Shown here: piece by piece, positions 1 to 9,499 of the stretch | Numbering within the stretch: the first letter of the stretch is position 1 | How the letters are laid out: every line of letters begins with the position of its first letter | Source: Candidatus Jettenia ecosi | GTDB taxonomy: Bacteria > Planctomycetota > Brocadiia > Brocadiales > Brocadiaceae | Reading direction: 5' to 3' | Length of the DNA: 64,000 nt | NCBI GenBank assembly: GCA_005524015.1 | Contig: SULG01000007.1 | Span: 1-64,000, forward strand | Translations under genes and position numbers: made by a program | The notes under the pieces: model-generated | Told to the model about the DNA's origin: nothing | What the model saw: only the letters and a program-made list of their open reading frames with translations | Database searches by the model: none

Positions 1-71
1 TATTTAATTAGGCCTTCGGCGACTTTTATCTTTTATCAAAACGTAGGGCAAGGCTAATAAGAGGCAGGCCA
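1..71. repeat. fragment of dispersed 'ggccttcggcgac' repeat
   Basis: The string ggccttcggcgacttttatc at 11-30 recurs, with small changes, near 2819, 15676, 27488 and 56541, each time just outside a gene. A 'gtagggcaaggct' module follows at 42-54. It is an intergenic repeat arm that abuts the 3' end of the ABC exporter gene. No coding potential is seen. Confidence 0.6.
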
Positions 72-1841
72 TTATTTAATGGCCATAATAGATTTCTTAT
101 TGAATTGTTCTTCATAAAGCCCCCGATACAGTCCGTATGATTGTTCCAACAGTTCCTGATGATTGCCAATTTCTACAATTTCGCCATTATCAAAAACAAT
201 AATCATATTTGCTGATTGAATTGTGGATAGCCGGTGGGCAATAATTAAGGTTGTCCGTCCTATCATGAGTCTTTTCAATGCCTGCTGTATCAGATTTTCG
301 GCCTTAGAATCCAGCGCTGAAGTCGCTTCATCCAAAAGCAGAATAGGAGCATTTTTTAAGAATGCCCGCGCCAGAGAGATACGTTGTCTTTGGCCTCCGG
401 AAAGTTTCATACCTCCCTCTCCAATTTCTGTTTGATACCCGTTGGGCAATTTACAAATAAAATCATGAGCGTTAGCAGAAATAGCCGCAGCTTGTACGTC
501 TTCTTCAGTTGCGTTAGGCTTGCCAAACACAATATTCTCATGAATCGTTCCGGAAAACAGAATGGGTTCCTGAGGCACCGTGGCAATTTGTCTTCTCAAA
601 CAATTGAGCTTAAAATCCCGGATGTCCCATCCATCAATGGTAATTTTTCCTGATGTGACATCATAAAATCTTGGAATAAGCTTAACGAAAGTAGATTTCC
701 CGGCTCCGCTCGGCCCGACAAGCGCCACAGTACATCCAGCCGGTATATGCAAATTGATATCCTTCAGGGTAGTTTTTGATACCTCATAGGTAAAATGAAC
801 ATTTGAGAATTTAATCTCACCTTTGACAGGCCCGTATTCCTTAGCAATAGGACTATCCACAACTTCAGGCGAGGTATTAAATACTTCAAAAATTCTTTCT
901 ATTGCAGATTGGGAATTGGCCAGGAGAATATTGAGTTCGGTAAGACGGTTGAGAGGACCGTAAAACATTCCCAGGTAAGCATAAAAAGCTGTTAACTGAC
1001 CGACCGTTAGATGGCCATGTACGACTTGTAGCACTCCATACCAGACAACCAGAATTGGAGCGACAGAAGTTAAAAAACCAATTACAGCCAATGCAGTTGC
1101 ATTATGATTTATATTTTCCAGCTGATAGGATAAATATTCACGATTGTCATGGAAAAAAAGCCTCTCTTCCGCCTTTTCCCGGGTATAAGATTGTATAATT
1201 GAAATTCCACCTAACTTTTCGTGAAGATTCCCGGATATTTCTTCCATCTTTCTCTGTGCTAACATGCTGGTTTTTCTTATCCGGGATTTGAAAAATTTGT
1301 TTAAAATAACATAAAAAGGAAAAACAGCAATGGAAACCAGCGCCAGTCGCCAATTCATATGAAAAAGTAAGATGCTAATAAAAACAAGGGAGCTGGCATC
1401 CATAATCGTGTTGGTAAAGGCAGCGCCCACAAAGCTCTGGGCAACCGATATATCACTGATCAGGCGTGACGCAACGGAGCCTACCTGACGTTTCTCGTAA
1501 AAACTCAGCGACATCCGTTGCAGGTGAACATATAACTCATGCCGTAAATCAAAGATAAGCCTTTGACCAGCCCGGTCGGCGAAGAAAGATCTCAAGTACG
1601 TAAATAGCGCCCAGAACAAATAGAGCACGATCAGGCCTATCATCATAGAATGGAATCTGGCAAAATCAAATGAAGATGGTAATAACAGACGATCAATCAC
1701 GTCTTTAAAAACCCAGGGAAGTACTAAAGGAATGTTGTATTTCAACAGCCCGCAAAAAGTGGCGGCTACAATAAACCAGCGATACGGTTTTATATACGAT
1801 AGAAATTTTTTTAGTGCAGAGTTTTTTAAGATGTTTAGCAT
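72..1841 (-). CDS. MsbA-type ABC exporter half-transporter (fused TM and ATPase domains)
   Basis: A 589-residue protein with an N-terminal six-helix ABC exporter membrane domain (about residues 15-320) and a C-terminal nucleotide-binding domain. The ATPase shows Walker A GPSGAGKST near residue 374, the signature LSGGQRQR near 478 and Walker B LLLDEATSALD near 503, so it should be active. Exporters of this type act as dimers in the inner membrane and move lipids, lipid-linked glycans, peptides or drugs; substrate cannot be read from sequence. The gene stands alone, its start lying about 470 bases from the divergent VOC gene. Length is normal for the family and no damage is seen. A lipid A or lipid export role is possible but unproven. 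Confidence 0.9.
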   Translation of the reverse strand: MLNILKNSALKKFLSYIKPYRWFIVAATFCGLLKYNIPLVLPWVFKDVIDRLLLPSSFDFARFHSMMIGLIVLYLFWALFTYLRSFFADRAGQRLIFDLRHELYVHLQRMSLSFYEKRQVGSVASRLISDISVAQSFVGAAFTNTIMDASSLVFISILLFHMNWRLALVSIAVFPFYVILNKFFKSRIRKTSMLAQRKMEEISGNLHEKLGGISIIQSYTREKAEERLFFHDNREYLSYQLENINHNATALAVIGFLTSVAPILVVWYGVLQVVHGHLTVGQLTAFYAYLGMFYGPLNRLTELNILLANSQSAIERIFEVFNTSPEVVDSPIAKEYGPVKGEIKFSNVHFTYEVSKTTLKDINLHIPAGCTVALVGPSGAGKSTFVKLIPRFYDVTSGKITIDGWDIRDFKLNCLRRQIATVPQEPILFSGTIHENIVFGKPNATEEDVQAAAISANAHDFICKLPNGYQTEIGEGGMKLSGGQRQRISLARAFLKNAPILLLDEATSALDSKAENLIQQALKRLMIGRTTLIIAHRLSTIQSANMIIVFDNGEIVEIGNHQELLEQSYGLYRGLYEEQFNKKSIMAIK

Positions 1842-2309
1842 TCGTTTATTCCCAATTGTCTTAAAAATAAATTACATTCTCTACCAAAGTATTACCGAAC
1901 AACTCTCAGCAGTTGAGTAAAAAGCTCCTCTTTCTCATAACAATTCGATAGTATTTGGCATGAGCAAAATCCAAAAATATGCCTTTTTATCAAATAAAGC
2001 ATTTCCTGTACCAGAATATAAACTTCAGGAGTTTATTTACCACTATCCCTTAATCCCTCACTTTTCAGGCATTACCCTATACGCAATTCCTTTTTCCCTT
2101 AATTCACAAAGAGTAGGAATATCACAATATTAGTCGCCTGTGATGATATTTGAAGTGGCTTATCTATGAGTCCCGAGGCTTAAATAGAGGATAACGGTTG
2201 CAAACTCGTGAAAATAATGACAATATATGTAATGTGCATACTATAGAAAATCACTTAATTTTCAAGTCCTATTTCTATCTTTTCAAAACAGGGAAATAAG
2301 GAGTAATCC
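1842..2309. other. intergenic region between divergent genes
   Basis: AT-rich stretch of 468 bases between two divergently read genes, so promoters for both should lie here. The only clear signal is a ribosome binding site (aaggag, near 2298) a few bases before the VOC gene start. I see no RNA gene or repeat of the families found elsewhere. Confidence 0.4.
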
Positions 2310-2768
2310 ATGATTCATGCAGTTGACCACATCAATCTGGTAGTTTCCAATCTGGAACGATCTGTTCAATTTTATACGAAACTATTGGGGTTTAAAGAAA
2401 TTCGAAGAGCTCATCTTGAAGGAGACTGGATTGAATCTGTCGTAGGCCTTAAAAATATCCATGCCGATGTGGTCTATGTAGTAGCGCCTGCCGGAGAACC
2501 ACGTCTGGAGTTACTTTGCTATACATCACCTCGGGGTGAGATACTTTCAATAAATTCCCTTGCAAACACTATTGGCTTAAGGCATATTGCTTTTAGAGTA
2601 GAGAATATCCACACAGTAGCAAGGCATTTAAAAGAAGCAGGAATCAAAGTTATCAGTGAGCCTGCCGCTGTGCCAACAAGTACTGTAACTCATGATGCAG
2701 GACATAAAATACTTTGTTACTTTCTCGATCCGGACGGGATATTGTTGGAATTGGCAGAATATCAATAA
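2310..2768 (+). CDS. VOC/glyoxalase-fold metalloenzyme
   Basis: A 152-residue protein with two beta-alpha-beta-beta-beta modules typical of the vicinal oxygen chelate superfamily. It opens with VDHINLVVSNLERSVQFYTK, and a second module has LRHIAFRVENI around residue 93 and a C-terminal LLELAEY. The His near residue 7, the His in LRHIAF and the terminal Glu fit metal ligands. Members include glyoxalase I, methylmalonyl-CoA epimerase and dioxygenases; the reaction here cannot be fixed from sequence. The start is supported by an aaggag site. Monocistronic, followed directly by a repeat composite. Confidence 0.85.
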   Translation: MIHAVDHINLVVSNLERSVQFYTKLLGFKEIRRAHLEGDWIESVVGLKNIHADVVYVVAPAGEPRLELLCYTSPRGEILSINSLANTIGLRHIAFRVENIHTVARHLKEAGIKVISEPAAVPTSTVTHDAGHKILCYFLDPDGILLELAEYQ

Positions 2769-2817
2769 CATACACGATTCTTTTTAACTTTGAATTTCCT
2801 ATACTATACATGAAAAC

Positions 2818-3190
2818 AGGCCTTCAGCGACTTTAGCAACGTGTAGTGGCAAGGCGCGCCTTGCCATTGCATAGCTATAGTGATCAACGACTGAAACCGA
2901 ACAGGAAGAGATATCATGATTATGGTATAAGGTATCGTTCTTTCTCAATCCCGAAGGGATGGTATGATTATGGCAATAACAGAAAAAAAGGTTTTCAACC
3001 CCGAAGGGGTGACATGAGGAACCTGCGTTCCGGTGTCATCCCTTCGGGATTTGATTTCATGGTAATTTCTTATCTATAACTATGTCACCCCTTCGGGGTT
3101 ATTTATTCGTAGGTTTTCATGGTGTTCTGAGATACGCGGTATGTTCGGTTTCATCCATGGAGTACTATAGTTTGAAATTCCTATACATTA
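2818..3190. repeat. nested palindromic repeat: A-type element inserted in an outer repeat
   Basis: An outer repeat (ggccttcagcgac, then a 'gtagtggcaaggcgcgcc' hairpin) is split by an inner element at 2875-3170. The inner element has terminal inverted repeats: ctatagt then gaaaccgaac at the left, gttcggtttc then actatag at the right. Inside are alternating copies of 'cccgaagggatg' and 'ccccgaaggggtgacatga' palindromes. The outer sequence resumes as tttgaaattcctatacatt at 3171. A copy of the outer repeat without the insert lies at 56539-56630. Short open frames here are artefacts of the palindromes. Confidence 0.8.
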
Positions 3191-3202
3191 AATTTATCAT
3201 TC

Positions 3203-6200
3203 TTATAATGTATCATGTCTCATCTTTGTCATATCACACCCCTGTGTCGTGTCACAGGTTATATTTTTAGTTACTGTACCGGATCGTACCCATCTCCCTA
3301 TCTTCTCTTTCAGAGATTCCAGATAAATATAATAAACCGGCGTTATGTACAGTGTCACAATTTGAGAAAATAATAAGCCACCGACTACGGCCAGACCTAA
3401 AGGGCGGCGTGATTCAGCCCCTGCGCCAAAACCAAACGCAATAGGTAATGCACCCATCAGGGCTGCCAGGGTTGTCATCATAATAGGCCGGAAACGGACG
3501 ATGCAACCATCGTAGATAGCATCGGCGGCATTTTTCCCTTCATTTCTCTGTGCATCCAGGGCAAAATCAATCATCATAATGGCATTTTTTTTGACGATGC
3601 CTACCAGCATAATAATTCCTACAAACGTGTAGATATTTAAATCCTCACGGAAAATCAAAATAGTCAATAACGCTCCAACACCTGCAGAAGGAAGGCCTGA
3701 CAGGATAGTCAATGGATGAATAAAACTCTCATAGAGGATACCCAATACTATGTAAATAACCAGAATAGACATAATGAGCAATATACCCAAACCTTTTAAT
3801 GATGCCTCGAATTCCTGGGCAGTACCTTGAAAACTGGTACTGACAGTATTGGGAAGGATACTGCGTGCGGTTTTCCCCACAACATCCACAGCGTCACTCA
3901 AAGCTACACCGGGTCTCAAATTAAAAGAAATAGTAACAGAAGGCAATTGGCCAAAGTGATTTATCGTTAAAGGTCCAACACTTTCTGTGAATTTGACTAT
4001 TGCACTCAAAGGTACCAATTGTCCACTGACTGAACGGATATACAGCATGGAAAGCGCTGATGGATCCTTCTGAAAGTGTGGCTGAAGTTCCATAATAACC
4101 CAATATTGATTGTTCGGCGTATAGATAGTTGAAATCTGCCGGGAACTGTAAGCATTGTAAAGTGCTTTTTCAATCTGATCCGCTGTAATACCAAGAGTTG
4201 AAGCCTTATCACGGTCAATCTCAATACTTACCTGGCGACTTTTAATTTGCAGGTCACTCGTTACATCCTGAAGTTCAGGTAATGCCTGCATGGTATTTTC
4301 AAGTAAGGAGGCATGGTGAAATAATTCTTTTGTATCCGGGCACTGCAGGGTAAATTGATAGAGGCTCTTCGTTAACTGCCCGCCAATCCGAATGGGGGGA
4401 GGATTTTGCATGAAGACCATAATGCCAGGAATTTTTGCCAGTTTAGAACGAAATTCCTGGATAAGTTCATCAACACTGAAACGGCGCTGGGAGCGTGGCT
4501 TCAAACGCAGAAAGATACGCCCCTGATTGCTTGTTGTGACATTTGACGAGTAGGAAACGACATTCGGATCGTTTTGAAAAACCCTGGCTACCGCTTGCTG
4601 ATGTTCTGCCATGGCATCGAAGGAAATATCCTGCGACGCTTCTGTCGTTATGACAATCTGGTTTCTATCTTCACTGGGAATAAATCCTTTGGGAATTACG
4701 CTAAAAAGATACAGGGTAAGGAAGAGAATAACAATGGAGAATAGCATGGTGGCTAAGCGATGTTTTAAAACCCATTGAAGACTCCTTTGATACACGAAAA
4801 GCATACTATCAAAAAAACGTTCAAAAGTGGCATACAAGCGGCCATGTTTCGCCGAATCAGATGACCGCAAAAACCGACTGCAAAGCATAGGAGTAAGGCT
4901 TAAAGAGACAAAACCGGAAATCAGGATTGCTACACTGATAGTCACTGCAAATTCATGAAGCAACCGGCCAATAATTCCTCCCATAAAAAAAACCGGAATA
5001 AAAACGGCTGCAAGAGAGATTGTCATAGATACAATAGTAAAACCGATTTCTTTGGATCCATGAAGGGCTGCCTGAAACATCCCCTTTCCCATTTCTCTGT
5101 GACGGACAATATTTTCCAGCATGACGATAGCATCATCCACTACAAACCCTACCGAGAGAGTCAACGCCATAAGAGAGAGATTATTCAGACTATAGTCCAA
5201 AAGATACATGACAGCAAAGGTACCAATAATTGACAAAGGCACTGCTAAACTAGGAATAACCGTCGCAGAGATATTACGGAGAAAAAGAAATATTACCATT
5301 ACTACGAGACAGATAGTCAGGAGCAAAGTAAACTTAACATCTTCGACAGATTCACGAATGACAATGGACCGGTCGAAGAGAATATCAAGGCTAACCGAAG
5401 ACGGCAATTGTGCACGAAAGCTGGACATAAGCTTCCGGATGTTATCCACAACTTCCACCGTATTGGTACCTGGCTGCCGTTGTATAGCCAAAACAATAGC
5501 GCGAGTACTGTTATACCAGTTTGCCACTTTATCAATCTGGACACTATCAATGACCCTTCCCAGTTCCTGAAGACGCACGGGTGAACCCTTACGATAGGCC
5601 ACGATGAGAGACCGGTAAGCAGCGGCGTTGGTAAGCTGACCAGTTGCCTGCACCGTAAATGCCTGATGAGCTCCATAGAGTGTTCCTGTGGGAAGATTAA
5701 CATTACCCTGCCGGATAGCATGCTCTACCTCATCTATTCCGATACCCCGTGTAGCAAGGGCTGTCGGGTCAAGTTGAATCCGGACAGCATATTTCTGCGA
5801 GCCGTAGACGAGAACCTGAGCTACCCCATCAATCATGGAAATACGCTGCGCCATGAAAGTTTCTGCATATTCGTTCACCGCAGAGAGAAGGAGTGTGGAT
5901 GAACTCAGTGACAGGTAAAGAATAGGCAAATCGGCAGGATTTACCTTCTTATAAGAAGGAGGGGTTAACATCTCACGGGGAAGATTGCCTGATGCCGCTG
6001 TAATTGCAGACTGAACGTCCAGCGCTGCTGCATCAATATCCCGGTTTAAATTAAATTGTAAGGTAATTTGTGTGCTGCCTAAAGAATTGGATGAGCTCAT
6101 AGAATCCAATCCGGCAATGGTAGAGAATTGTCTTTCCAGTGAAGTTGCAACAGAGGAAGCCATAGTTTCCGGACTTGCACCGGGAAGGCTGGCGCTTACC

Positions 6201-6337
6201 AGGATAGTCGGAAAATCCACATTGGGTAAATCATTTACCGGAAGAAACCGATATCCTGCAACACCAAAAAGCAAAATAGCGATCATGACAAGGGTTGTCA
6301 TGACCGGACGCCGTATAAAAGGCTCAATAATATTCAT
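3203..6337 (-). CDS. RND multidrug efflux pump, inner-membrane permease (AcrB/MdtB-type)
   Basis: A 1044-residue protein, full length for the HAE1 RND family. It begins MNIIEPFIRRPVMTTLVMIA, has large periplasmic loops, and shows the proton-relay motif VGFVVDDAIVMLENI near residue 400 in TM4. The second half repeats the first. It would form a trimer that exports hydrophobic or amphipathic compounds, driven by proton uptake, with the adaptor encoded just upstream (8-base gap) and an outer-membrane channel not found in this window. The final residues run into a His/Cys/Thr-rich tail next to the repeat composite, perhaps a repeat-derived extension. Last gene of the minus-strand export cluster. 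Confidence 0.95.
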   Translation of the reverse strand: MNIIEPFIRRPVMTTLVMIAILLFGVAGYRFLPVNDLPNVDFPTILVSASLPGASPETMASSVATSLERQFSTIAGLDSMSSSNSLGSTQITLQFNLNRDIDAAALDVQSAITAASGNLPREMLTPPSYKKVNPADLPILYLSLSSSTLLLSAVNEYAETFMAQRISMIDGVAQVLVYGSQKYAVRIQLDPTALATRGIGIDEVEHAIRQGNVNLPTGTLYGAHQAFTVQATGQLTNAAAYRSLIVAYRKGSPVRLQELGRVIDSVQIDKVANWYNSTRAIVLAIQRQPGTNTVEVVDNIRKLMSSFRAQLPSSVSLDILFDRSIVIRESVEDVKFTLLLTICLVVMVIFLFLRNISATVIPSLAVPLSIIGTFAVMYLLDYSLNNLSLMALTLSVGFVVDDAIVMLENIVRHREMGKGMFQAALHGSKEIGFTIVSMTISLAAVFIPVFFMGGIIGRLLHEFAVTISVAILISGFVSLSLTPMLCSRFLRSSDSAKHGRLYATFERFFDSMLFVYQRSLQWVLKHRLATMLFSIVILFLTLYLFSVIPKGFIPSEDRNQIVITTEASQDISFDAMAEHQQAVARVFQNDPNVVSYSSNVTTSNQGRIFLRLKPRSQRRFSVDELIQEFRSKLAKIPGIMVFMQNPPPIRIGGQLTKSLYQFTLQCPDTKELFHHASLLENTMQALPELQDVTSDLQIKSRQVSIEIDRDKASTLGITADQIEKALYNAYSSRQISTIYTPNNQYWVIMELQPHFQKDPSALSMLYIRSVSGQLVPLSAIVKFTESVGPLTINHFGQLPSVTISFNLRPGVALSDAVDVVGKTARSILPNTVSTSFQGTAQEFEASLKGLGILLIMSILVIYIVLGILYESFIHPLTILSGLPSAGVGALLTILIFREDLNIYTFVGIIMLVGIVKKNAIMMIDFALDAQRNEGKNAADAIYDGCIVRFRPIMMTTLAALMGALPIAFGFGAGAESRRPLGLAVVGGLLFSQIVTLYITPVYYIYLESLKEKIGRWVRSGTVTKNITCDTTQGCDMTKMRHDTL

Positions 6338-6345
6338 ACGATACG

Positions 6346-7461
6346 TTACCCATCCTCTTTCAACCCTCGCTTCACCTCAACTTTAGTTCCTGAAGTAAGC
6401 CGGAGTTGACCATCTACCACAACTCTTTCTCCCGGCTGAAGCCCTTTCTCAACAACACTTTCTCCTTCAAACATCCTGCCCGTAACAACAGGGCGGTATT
6501 CTCCTGTCAAATCAGGTCCCACGACAAAGACATACTGACCATGCTGCCCTGCTTGAACTGCCTGCGATGGAACCACAACGGCATTCGGTTGTATAGCAAG
6601 ATTTACCATGATATTCACAAACTGACCAGGCCAAAGCCGGTGATCGCTATTGGTAAAAACTGCTTTGAGCCGTATGGTACCTGTAGTTCTATCAATCTCG
6701 TTATCTATAAAAGCAATACTACCTGCCACAGAATGGTTCTCATCACCGGGAATAACGGCTTTTACATCAAGCTCTCCGGAATCCATATAGCTCTTAACCC
6801 TATGAAGCTCTTGTTCCGGGATGGAAAAAGACACATAGATAGGGCTAACCTGATTGATAATTACCAGCGCAGGTTCTTCATTTGCCTTGACAATATTACC
6901 TTGATCCACCATAAGAGCGCCGGTACGCCCATTGATGGGCGAACGAATGAAACAGTAGTTAAGCTGAAGTTTCACAATTTCCAAAGATGCCTTATCCGCA
7001 TTAACAATAGATTTAAGGGCCTCAGCATTGGTATTCGCCTGATCGTATTCTTCCTTCGTAACGATTCCTGCTTTTATTAATTCTGTATAGCGGTAGTACT
7101 GCGCTTCGGCATTTTTTGCCTGAGTAATATTTTTTTCCAGGTCAGCCTGAGCCTTCTTCAGCGCAACTTCGTATGGCCGGGGATCAATCGTAAAGAGAAG
7201 CTGTCCTTTTTTTACATACTGGCCCTCCTTGAAATAAACCCGTGTCAACATACCTTCAACCTGCGAGACAACCGATACCGTCGAATATGCCTCTACCGTT
7301 CCGATGCTGTGCAATACAATGGGAACATCTTTTTGAATAACCGTAGAAACGATTACTGGTACGGCCTGCTCTTTTGATTGCTCAGCCTGTTTTTCTGATT
7401 TTATACAGCCCGAAACCAGCATAAGACTGACACAGATAAGGATAGGTATCGTTCTTTTCAT
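6346..7461 (-). CDS. RND efflux periplasmic adaptor lipoprotein (AcrA/MdtA-type)
   Basis: A 371-residue membrane fusion protein. The N-terminus MKRTIPILICVSLMLVSGC is a lipoprotein signal with lipobox VSGC. There follow a biotinyl-lipoyl-like half (YFKEGQYVKKGQLLFTIDP), an alpha-helical hairpin, the second lipoyl half (IRSPINGRTGALMVDQGNI) and beta-barrel and membrane-proximal domains. It bridges the RND permease encoded directly downstream to an outer-membrane factor. The small gaps to both neighbours indicate a shared transcript. Confidence 0.95.
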   Translation of the reverse strand: MKRTIPILICVSLMLVSGCIKSEKQAEQSKEQAVPVIVSTVIQKDVPIVLHSIGTVEAYSTVSVVSQVEGMLTRVYFKEGQYVKKGQLLFTIDPRPYEVALKKAQADLEKNITQAKNAEAQYYRYTELIKAGIVTKEEYDQANTNAEALKSIVNADKASLEIVKLQLNYCFIRSPINGRTGALMVDQGNIVKANEEPALVIINQVSPIYVSFSIPEQELHRVKSYMDSGELDVKAVIPGDENHSVAGSIAFIDNEIDRTTGTIRLKAVFTNSDHRLWPGQFVNIMVNLAIQPNAVVVPSQAVQAGQHGQYVFVVGPDLTGEYRPVVTGRMFEGESVVEKGLQPGERVVVDGQLRLTSGTKVEVKRGLKEDG

Positions 7462-7483
7462 TATGAATTTTTATCTCAAATTT

Positions 7484-9499
7484 CTATGACCATTTTGAAG
7501 ACTGTGATGATACATTCAAATCGAGGCTAGGCTCTGATGAAACAGTTATGCTTGCTTTCCCTGTCTCTCCCCCGGAAATTTCTGATTTCATCTTTTCTTG
7601 TGTGTCAAATTGCATCTCAAACAGTTTTTTATAGAGTCCGCCGTTTGCAAGAAGTTCCTGATGAAGCCCTATTTCTACGATCTGGCCCTTCTCCAGGACA
7701 ATAATGAGGTCTGCATGCAATATCGTCGACAACCGGTGTGCAATGACAAAAGTAGTGCGGTCCTTAACCAGACGATAGATAGCATGCTGAATGAGCTGTT
7801 CTGTCTCGGTATCTACCGATGAGGTAGCCTCGTCCAGAATAAGTATACGCGGATTGGCAAGGATAGCACAGGCAATAGCAATACGTTGTTTCTGTCCTCC
7901 GGAAAGTTTTACCCCACGTTCTCCAATTACTGAATCATATCCCTTTGGCAATTCCACAATGAAATCATGTGCATTAGCGGCGCGGGCAGCTTCTTCAATT
8001 TCTTTGTCTGAAGCATCAGAACGGGCATACCCGATATTTGCCTTTACCGTATCATTAAAGAGAAACGGTTCCTGAAGCACCATAGCCATCTGTTTCCGTA
8101 AGGAATGAGGTTTAACATCCTTGATATTATAACCATCAATAAAGATATCCCCCTGTGCAGGATCATAAAACCGGGGAATGAGCTTTGTAAGGGTAGTTTT
8201 ACCGCTGCCACTAGGGCCTACAAGGGCAATCATCTGTCCGGGAAGCGCTTTTATATTTATGTTTGTCAGAACTTCCATATCGTTGTTATACATAAAATGG
8301 ACACGCTTAAATTCTACAACCCCGAGGACAGGGGGTAAGTCAACGGCATCGGGAGCAACCTTCAGGTCGCTGAGTGTATCTAAAACCTCAAAAACACGCT
8401 CGGTAGATGCAATGGCGCGCTGTACCTGATTGTAGAAACGCGTAAGACCCGTAATAGGACCGTACATCATCTGAAGATACGGGAAAAATATAACAAAGGT
8501 ACCGGCAGAAAGTTGTCCTTGCAATACCTTATATCCGCCCAGGCAGATAACTACCATGGCCCCGGTTTCGGTCATCAGGTCAACCACAGGCCGCAGGGTA
8601 GATACAAGTTTCAGAATCCGAACGTAGAGGGCGTAGTTCTCATAATTCTTTTTCTGGAATCGTTTCATCTCATCGGACTCCTTTGCAAACCCTGCAATGA
8701 CACGAATACCCGAGATATTATCCTGAATCAGGGCATTAAGCTCGCCTGTTTTATCCCTTAAGGAGCGGAAGATTTTTCTGATTCTTTTCCCAAAGTTATA
8801 GGTACAGAGGGAGATAAATGGACATACGAATAAGGCGATGACGGTAAGCATCCAGTCAAGTTTTAAGCAAAAATAGAGAATCCAGCCGAATTTGAACATA
8901 TCGGTAATGAAGGTAATAACGGGGCCTACAATTGCCTGTTCTAGCGAATTGACATCATTCATGATACGGCTCATAATATCGCCTGTCTTGTTATTTTCAA
9001 AGTAACTGAGAGGAAGCCTCTGAATATGATCGTAGAGCTCATTCCGCAAATCATAAATGAGCCTCTGCCCCAATTCAGAGGTAATGAAGCCGTGAATAAG
9101 GGTAATAGCTCCGCCAAAGGTATGCAGAATGATAAAACTCATGGCAAGAAAGACCAATGTGACAAGGGTTTGATTATGGTTTTCAAACCATCGTTCATGG
9201 ATATAAGAAGAAATGGTGGTCATGGGTTTAGAGAGTGGAATAGGGTTCTTTTGCTCATGAGAATACGGTTTATCATCCCGGGGCGTTTCATCAGAACGAT
9301 GGGTTTGAACGTAGGTATCAGCTATCTTAATTTCATCTACTGCAATACCTAATATCTGAGTAGGCAAGACTGCGATATATGCACCAACTGCTGAAAGGAT
9401 TAAAACAATGACAGACTTATGCCAGTACGGTTTTAGATAACCTAAAAGTCTTATATAGGTATTTCTTGTATTTGTTCTATCTGTATTTGTTCTATTCAT
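7484..9499 (-). CDS. ABC exporter half-transporter (fused TM and ATPase domains)
   Basis: About 671 residues if started at the ATG that overlaps the MacB-like stop by 8 bases (ATGAATAG); an upstream ATG at 9514 is also possible. The membrane domain carries a charged insert of some 50 residues between the first two helices (around residues 50-100). The ATPase has Walker A GPSGSGKTT near 422, LSGGQKQR near 526 and LILDEATSSVD near 551, so it is probably catalytically competent. It is translationally coupled to the MacB-like permease and lies upstream of the RND genes, making it part of an export operon. Substrate unknown. The C-terminal 40 residues are Ser-rich and non-conserved. Confidence 0.9.
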   Translation of the reverse strand: MNRTNTDRTNTRNTYIRLLGYLKPYWHKSVIVLILSAVGAYIAVLPTQILGIAVDEIKIADTYVQTHRSDETPRDDKPYSHEQKNPIPLSKPMTTISSYIHERWFENHNQTLVTLVFLAMSFIILHTFGGAITLIHGFITSELGQRLIYDLRNELYDHIQRLPLSYFENNKTGDIMSRIMNDVNSLEQAIVGPVITFITDMFKFGWILYFCLKLDWMLTVIALFVCPFISLCTYNFGKRIRKIFRSLRDKTGELNALIQDNISGIRVIAGFAKESDEMKRFQKKNYENYALYVRILKLVSTLRPVVDLMTETGAMVVICLGGYKVLQGQLSAGTFVIFFPYLQMMYGPITGLTRFYNQVQRAIASTERVFEVLDTLSDLKVAPDAVDLPPVLGVVEFKRVHFMYNNDMEVLTNINIKALPGQMIALVGPSGSGKTTLTKLIPRFYDPAQGDIFIDGYNIKDVKPHSLRKQMAMVLQEPFLFNDTVKANIGYARSDASDKEIEEAARAANAHDFIVELPKGYDSVIGERGVKLSGGQKQRIAIACAILANPRILILDEATSSVDTETEQLIQHAIYRLVKDRTTFVIAHRLSTILHADLIIVLEKGQIVEIGLHQELLANGGLYKKLFEMQFDTQEKMKSEISGGETGKASITVSSEPSLDLNVSSQSSKWS

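Noticed and set aside
2818-3190. CRISPR array suspected from repeated 'cccgaagggatg' units
   Set aside because: Spacing is irregular, units are palindromic and inverted, and no cas genes are present.
2846-3270. Short plus-strand open frames (77 and 62 codons)
   Set aside because: They lie wholly in palindromic repeats and have no RBS or family resemblance.
6406-7080. 224-codon plus-strand frame opposite the RND adaptor
   Set aside because: Antisense to a well-supported gene; composition and lack of RBS indicate a shadow.
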